64,000 bases of DNA from an uncultured Lachnospiraceae bacterium (GTDB lineage: Bacteria > Bacillota > Clostridia > Lachnospirales > Lachnospiraceae): contig CANQQG010000003.1 in assembly GCA_947625875.1 (NCBI GenBank), positions 1 to 64,000 on the forward strand. Direction: 5' to 3'. The notes under the pieces were generated by a model. That model saw only the letters and a list, made by a program, of their open reading frames with translations. It did no database searches and was not told the origin of the DNA. The position numbers were made by a program, and so were the translations under genes. Positions 58,754 to 64,000 of the stretch are shown piece by piece (the stretch's first letter is position 1; the number at the start of each line of letters is the position of its first letter).

Positions 58754-59644
58754 ATGTATCCAATAGTGAAAAAAGAGCTTCTGGCAGATAAAATCTATCT
58801 GATGGACGTCGAGGCGCCGCGTGTGGCGTCTTCCTGTCTGCCGGGGCAGTTTGTGATCGTCCGGATGGATGAAACGGGTGAGCGTATCCCGCTTACGATC
58901 TGTGATTATGATAAGGAAAAAGGGACGGTGACGATCGTCTTCCAGACGGTCGGCGCGTCTACCGAGCGGATGAAGGATCTGAATGTCGGCGACAGTTTCC
59001 GCGATTTCGTAGGGCCGCTGGGCTGTCCGTCGGAATTGTGCATAGAGAAAAATCTGGAAGAGACGAAAAAGAAAAAAATCGTGTTTATCGCGGGCGGCGT
59101 GGGGACTGCGCCGGTCTATCCGCAGGTAAAATGGTTAAAGGAACATGGCGTGGACTGTGACGTGATCATGGGCTCCCGCACCAAAGATCTGCTGTTTTAC
59201 GTAGAGGAGATGCGGAAGGTTGCGGCAAATCTGTATGTGACGACGGATGACGGTACATACGGTTTCCATGGAATGGGGACAAACCAGCTGCAGGAGCTTG
59301 TAGATAACGGAAAGGTTTACGACCACTGCGTAGCGATCGGGCCGATGATCATGATGAAATTTGTCTGCCTGTTGACGAAACAGCTGGGAATCCATACGAT
59401 TGTATCCATGAACCCGATCATGGTGGATGGAACCGGTATGTGCGGCGCATGCCGTCTGGTCGTCGGCGGCCAGGTGAAGTTTGCCTGTGTGGACGGGCCG
59501 GAATTTGACGGCCATCTCGTAGATTTTGACCAGGCGATGAAACGGCAGCAGCAATATAAGACACAGGAAGGCCGGGCAATGCTCAAATTGCAGGAGGGCG
59601 ATACCCACCATGGCGGATGTGGAAATTGCGGAGGTGACAAATAA
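58754..59644 (+). CDS. Ferredoxin-NADP reductase-type FAD/NAD-binding subunit (NfnA/SudB-like)
   Basis: MYPIVKKELLADKIYLMDVEAPRVASSCLPGQFVIVRMDETGERIPLTICDYD; C-terminal Cys cluster MCGACRLVVGG. Confidence 0.9.
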   Translation: MYPIVKKELLADKIYLMDVEAPRVASSCLPGQFVIVRMDETGERIPLTICDYDKEKGTVTIVFQTVGASTERMKDLNVGDSFRDFVGPLGCPSELCIEKNLEETKKKKIVFIAGGVGTAPVYPQVKWLKEHGVDCDVIMGSRTKDLLFYVEEMRKVAANLYVTTDDGTYGFHGMGTNQLQELVDNGKVYDHCVAIGPMIMMKFVCLLTKQLGIHTIVSMNPIMVDGTGMCGACRLVVGGQVKFACVDGPEFDGHLVDFDQAMKRQQQYKTQEGRAMLKLQEGDTHHGGCGNCGGDK

Positions 59645-61032
59645 TGGATGTAATGAAAAGAGTGCCGATCAAGGAGCAGGAGCCGCAGGTTCGGGCGAAA
59701 AATTTTGAGGAAGTCTGTCTGGGCTATAATAAAGAAGAGGCGATGGAAGAGGCGTCCAGATGCTTAAACTGTAAAAATGCGCAGTGCATAAAAGGATGTC
59801 CGGTCTCCATTAATATACCGGCCTTTATCGAGCAGGCAAAAGCCGGAGATATAGAAAAAGCGTATCAGGTGATATCGGAGGCGTCCGCGCTCCCGGCGGT
59901 CTGCGGACGCGTGTGCCCGCAGGAGTCCCAGTGTGAGGGGAAATGTATCCGCGGCGTCAAAGGCGAGCCGGTGTCGATCGGCAAATTAGAGCGTTTTGTA
60001 GCCGACTGGGCGAGGGAAAACGGCGTGAAGCCGGCAGCCGCAGCTGAAAAGAACGGGCGTAAGGTCGCAGTGATCGGATCCGGCCCTGCAGGGCTTACCT
60101 GCGCGGGGGATCTGGCAAAGCTTGGCTATGACGTGACGATCTTTGAGGCGCTGCATGAAGCGGGCGGCGTGCTGGTCTACGGCATACCGGAATTCCGTCT
60201 GCCGAAGGACGCGGTCGTTGCCAGGGAAGTGGAAAATGTAAAAGCGCTCGGCGTAAAAATTGAGACAAATGTTGTAGTCGGAAAAGCCGTTACGATCGAT
60301 GACCTGATGGATAAAGAGGGCTTTGAAGCGGTATTTATCGGTTCCGGCGCGGGGCTGCCGAGGTTTATGGGCATACCGGGCGAGCAGGCGAACGGCGTAT
60401 TTTCGGCAAATGAGTTTTTGACGCGCAATAACCTGATGAAGGCATTTAAGGATTATGACACGCCGATCTCAGAAGGCAAAAAAGTAGTTGTCGTCGGCGG
60501 CGGAAACGTGGCGATGGACGCTGCAAGGACGGCGCTGCGTCTCGGCGCGGAAGTGCATATCGTATACCGCAGGAGCGAAGCGGAGCTTCCGGCAAGGGCG
60601 GAAGAGGTGCATCATGCGAAGGAAGAGGGCATTATCTTTGACCTGCTGCAGAACCCGACCGAGATTTTAGTGGATGAGAACGGCTGGGTAAAAGGGATCC
60701 GCATTATTAAAATGGAGCTTGGGGAGCCGGACGAATCCGGAAGGAGAAGCCCGATTGAAATACCGGGTTCTGAGTATGAGATCGATTGCGATACGGTGAT
60801 CATGTCGCTTGGCACATCGCCGAACCCGCTGATCTCTTCTACGACGGAAGGGCTGGATATCAACCGCAGGAAATGTATCATAGCGGAAGAAGCGACGGGC
60901 CAGACGTCCCGGCCGGGCGTATTTGCAGGCGGGGACGCGGTGACGGGCGCGGCGACGGTGATCCTTGCCATGGGCGCGGGGAAAGCCGCTGCAAAAGGCA
61001 TTCATGAATATCTGACAGGTAAGGGCAATTAG
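59644..61032 (+). CDS. gltA: NADPH-dependent glutamate synthase small-subunit-type oxidoreductase (GltA/NfnB-like)
   Basis: CLNCKNAQCIKGCPVSINIPAFI; VAVIGSGPAGLTCAGDLAKLGYDVTIFEA; VVVVGGGNVAMDAARTALRLG. Confidence 0.93.
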   Translation: MDVMKRVPIKEQEPQVRAKNFEEVCLGYNKEEAMEEASRCLNCKNAQCIKGCPVSINIPAFIEQAKAGDIEKAYQVISEASALPAVCGRVCPQESQCEGKCIRGVKGEPVSIGKLERFVADWARENGVKPAAAAEKNGRKVAVIGSGPAGLTCAGDLAKLGYDVTIFEALHEAGGVLVYGIPEFRLPKDAVVAREVENVKALGVKIETNVVVGKAVTIDDLMDKEGFEAVFIGSGAGLPRFMGIPGEQANGVFSANEFLTRNNLMKAFKDYDTPISEGKKVVVVGGGNVAMDAARTALRLGAEVHIVYRRSEAELPARAEEVHHAKEEGIIFDLLQNPTEILVDENGWVKGIRIIKMELGEPDESGRRSPIEIPGSEYEIDCDTVIMSLGTSPNPLISSTTEGLDINRRKCIIAEEATGQTSRPGVFAGGDAVTGAATVILAMGAGKAAAKGIHEYLTGKGN

Positions 61033-61076
61033 GGGGATTTTGCCACAGACTGCCGGATCGCGGAAAAATGAAAAGA

Positions 61077-61112
61077 TTAAGGGAGACAGTCACAAAACGT
61101 CTCCCTTAAAAT
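61077..61112. terminator. Stem-loop after gltA
   Basis: AGATTAAGGGAGAC-agtcacaaaac-GTCTCCCTTAAAATCT. Confidence 0.5.
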
Positions 61113-61134
61113 CTACATGGGCAAGAGGATAATT

Positions 61135-64000
61135 ATGAAGTATTTTTTTGCAGGATGTTTATTTGTCGCGTTTGTTCTGGCCTGTTATTACGGCTTGCAG
61201 ATGAGCCGCACCATTGGAAAAAAATATAAGGAAAACAGCCTGTTTGCAGTGTTTTGTTTTGCGAGCGCGATATGGAGCCTGGGGTATGGCCTGCTCATTT
61301 TACAGACCGATCCGGGGAAGGCGTTTTTCTGCCGCACGATCGGAATGGCGGGCATTGACCTGTATATCATCATGGTGCAGATGCTGGTATGCCATTTGTC
61401 TGGCATTGAGCGGTGGAAGAGCCGCCTGTTTAACTGGATCGCCTGTCTCAGCATCCCGGTCGGCATTCTTGCGGTGTTAAGCAACCATGCCATTTATCAG
61501 ATCGGCGCGCAGGGGATGACCTGGTATTTTAAGCCGCATATTTTTAATCTGGTATATACGCTGTATTATATCGTCGTCTCGCTCAATGTCGCGGGGCTGA
61601 CGCTTTATATGGCGTGCGCTTCCGGCCCGAAGCGGCTGCGGGCGTTTGGCAGGCAGTTTCTGGCGGCGGAGGCGCTGAATGCGTTTGGCATGGTGTTTGT
61701 GACGGTTTTCCCGCTTTTGGGGAAACCCGCGATTCCGGGCAGCGCGATCACGCAGTTTTTTGGGCTGCTTGTGCTTTATCATGCGGTTTCTACGATCAAC
61801 CGTTCGCGGATTACGATTGAAAATATGTCCGGATATATTTATAACTCGCTTGCAATGCCGGTCATTGTGTACGATTCGGATCTGTTGATCCGGATCATGA
61901 ATGACGCGGCGGCGTCTTTTTTCCACGTCGAGCGGGGCGTTGACCGGCGGGAGGGCTGTGCGCTCCCGAATCTGTTTGAACTGGATAAGGAGGCTGCGTT
62001 TTTCTTTGAAGGGAACCATCAGGACATTGATGCGGTGTGCCGGATCAACCGCGTGCCCTGCAGCCTTGGGATCAGCAAGATCTTTGACCCTTACGGGGAT
62101 GTGATCGGGTATATCATCATTGTTACGGATCTGTCGGAGCGCGTGAAGACGGTGCAGAAGCTGGAAGAGGCGATTGCGGAGGCGGAGGCGGCAAACCATG
62201 CGAAGCGGACGTTCCTTGCGAATATGTCGCATGAGATCCGCACGCCGATGAATGCGATCGTCGGGTTTTCGGAGCTGGTGCTGAAGATGAATCCGGAGAA
62301 ACAGGTGCGCAGCTATGTGGAGGATATAAAAACAGCGTCCCACAACCTGCTTGCCATTGTAAATGAGGTGTTGGATTTTTCCAAGATCGAATCTGCGAAA
62401 ATGGAGCTGGTCCGCAATAATTATTATACGGCGAGCCTGTTTAATGATGTCTTTTCGATTATTGATATGCAGGCGCAGGCTAAGGGGCTCGATTTCCATA
62501 TGGAGGTTGCGCCGGACGTCCCGAATGCATTATATGGGGATAAAACGCGGGTGCGCGGCATTCTGATCAATCTTTTGAATAATGCGGTGAAATATACGCA
62601 GGAGGGGCGCGTCTCGCTGGAGGTTTCCGTCCTTGAGAAATATGCGGGCAATGTTTCCCTGGAATTTAAAGTGTCAGACACCGGAATCGGGATCCATGAA
62701 GAGGAAAAACAGCGGCTGTTTGACAGTTTTTCCCAGATGGACCAGCGGATGCATGACGGCGTGGAGGGGACGGGGCTCGGACTTGCCATTGTAAAGGGTT
62801 ATGTGGAGCTGATGGGCGGCACGATCGCGGTGGAGAGCAAATACGGGGAAGGCTCGGTATTTACGGTCGCGCTGCGCCAGAAGGTCGTCGACGACAGCCC
62901 GCTGAACCTGTCTTATGCGCGGGAAGAGAGCAGCCAGGGGGAATCGTCGATCGGCAGCTTAAAGATATCGGGGATCGATGCGCTTGTGGTCGATGATAAC
63001 CAGATTAATTTAAAGGTTGCGGCGAGCAGCCTGCGGCTGTACGGGCTTCATGTCGACGTTGCGTCCGGCGGGCAGGAGGCTGTGGATCTGTGCGGCAGGA
63101 ATCATTACAGGATTATTTTTATGGATCAGATGATGCCGCAGGTCGACGGGATCGAAGCCATGAAACGGATACGGAAGCTGGATGATTATTACAGCTCCGG
63201 CGCCTGTACGATCATCGTCCTTACGGCAAACGCGGTCAGCGGCGCAAGGACGAAGCTGTTAGAAGAAGGGTTTGACGAATACCTGGGCAAGCCGATGAAT
63301 TTTAAACAGTTAGAGCGGCTGTTTTACCAGTTTTTGCCGAGGGAGAGCATTACGCTCTGCGAAAAAGAGGAACCGGATACGGCGGAAGCGGACGGGAAGC
63401 AGGCGGAGCTTGCAAAGCTGCAGGATATGCTGCCGCAGATTGACGCGGCGCAGGGCGTCGCAAACTGCGGCGGGCAGCTGGAGGATTATCTGAGTATCTT
63501 GCAGATGATCTTTACGGAGGGCGCCGGCCAGCTGAAGGAATTGCGGGATTTGCAGCGGGAAGGGAATTATAAGGACTATACGGTTAAGATCCATGCCATG
63601 AAAGGCAGTTCCTTAAATATCGGCGCAAGACGGCTCTCAGAGCTGGCGCGCGCGCAGGAACTGTCCGGAAAAGCGGGCGAATATGCGTTTATTGATGAGC
63701 ATATGGAAGAATTCCTTACGGAGTACGGGCAGTTTCTCGCAAGCGTGCGCGCGGTTTTAGAGGAATACCGGATTTCGGTGGAGCCGGAGGATACGGACGG
63801 GGAACAGGCAGTCCTGACGAAGGAGGATATACATAAGATCTTATCGGACATCAGAGAAAGCATCGGGGCGTTTGATTTTGCAACGGCGGCGTCTTTTATC
63901 CGCGGCGTGGAAAAGGGCAGGCTGTCCGAAGCGGATGAGGCGTTGTTTGCAGATATCAGCCGGTGGATGGAGGAAATGGAAACGGAAAAGATAGAAGAAT
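61135..64000 (+). CDS. Hybrid sensor histidine kinase (7TM N-terminus, PAS-like, HisKA, HATPase, REC, HPt-like), truncated by window end
   Basis: By-eye translation: MKYFFAGCLFVAFVLACYYGLQMSRTIGKKYKENSLFAVF...; FLANMSHEIRTPMNAIVGFSELV; ALVVDDNQINLKVAASSL; IHAMKGSSLNIGARRLSELA; absent from the ORF track because it has no stop in the window. Confidence 0.9.
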   Translation, partial: MKYFFAGCLFVAFVLACYYGLQMSRTIGKKYKENSLFAVFCFASAIWSLGYGLLILQTDPGKAFFCRTIGMAGIDLYIIMVQMLVCHLSGIERWKSRLFNWIACLSIPVGILAVLSNHAIYQIGAQGMTWYFKPHIFNLVYTLYYIVVSLNVAGLTLYMACASGPKRLRAFGRQFLAAEALNAFGMVFVTVFPLLGKPAIPGSAITQFFGLLVLYHAVSTINRSRITIENMSGYIYNSLAMPVIVYDSDLLIRIMNDAAASFFHVERGVDRREGCALPNLFELDKEAAFFFEGNHQDIDAVCRINRVPCSLGISKIFDPYGDVIGYIIIVTDLSERVKTVQKLEEAIAEAEAANHAKRTFLANMSHEIRTPMNAIVGFSELVLKMNPEKQVRSYVEDIKTASHNLLAIVNEVLDFSKIESAKMELVRNNYYTASLFNDVFSIIDMQAQAKGLDFHMEVAPDVPNALYGDKTRVRGILINLLNNAVKYTQEGRVSLEVSVLEKYAGNVSLEFKVSDTGIGIHEEEKQRLFDSFSQMDQRMHDGVEGTGLGLAIVKGYVELMGGTIAVESKYGEGSVFTVALRQKVVDDSPLNLSYAREESSQGESSIGSLKISGIDALVVDDNQINLKVAASSLRLYGLHVDVASGGQEAVDLCGRNHYRIIFMDQMMPQVDGIEAMKRIRKLDDYYSSGACTIIVLTANAVSGARTKLLEEGFDEYLGKPMNFKQLERLFYQFLPRESITLCEKEEPDTAEADGKQAELAKLQDMLPQIDAAQGVANCGGQLEDYLSILQMIFTEGAGQLKELRDLQREGNYKDYTVKIHAMKGSSLNIGARRLSELARAQELSGKAGEYAFIDEHMEEFLTEYGQFLASVRAVLEEYRISVEPEDTDGEQAVLTKEDIHKILSDIRESIGAFDFATAASFIRGVEKGRLSEADEALFADISRWMEEMETEKIEE

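Noticed and set aside
58754-61032. nfnAB-like pair considered as unusual redox machinery
   Set aside because: Standard tandem FAD/NAD-binding subunit and GltA-type oxidoreductase common in anaerobic Firmicutes.
61477-62499. 340-aa minus-strand ORF at the right end
   Set aside because: Antisense to the hybrid histidine kinase, which has strong domain motifs.

Overview
The window is a mostly housekeeping chromosomal segment from an endospore-forming Firmicute. The sporulation genes (spoIIGA/sigE/sigG, Spo0E-like, YmxH), gene content and codon usage fit Clostridia/Lachnospiraceae, but this taxonomy is inference. I see no rRNA, tRNA, CRISPR array, intact prophage or obvious new defence island. 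Main blocks: a degraded integrase/Rpn remnant at the left edge; ychF, ymxH, nrdR, yqeG, rpiB, efp; a Bce-type two-component/ABC module; a TPP-riboswitch operon with a ThiE-HAD fusion and thiC; CIRCE-groES-groEL; purA; a T-box-thrS unit; the dcw cluster mraZ to ftsZ; spoIIGA-sigE and sigG; a two-component system; hicAB; a TrpXYZ-like ABC transporter with an embedded chemoreceptor; argS; a diguanylate cyclase; a pair of CobW-type GTPases, one extremely His-rich; nfnAB-like genes; and a hybrid histidine kinase running off the right edge. The most interesting signals are non-coding: a four-unit, exactly 10-bp-phased array of TGTC(G) Spo0A-box-like sites upstream of a Spo0E-like gene; a spoIIG-like promoter with a 22-bp spacer followed by a probable AUA start for SpoIIGA; a candidate small RNA at about 20230-20335 with C-rich anti-Shine-Dalgarno motifs; a 10/11-bp-phased MraZ-box array; and several leader structures. 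All positions were read by eye. No database search or folding program was run.
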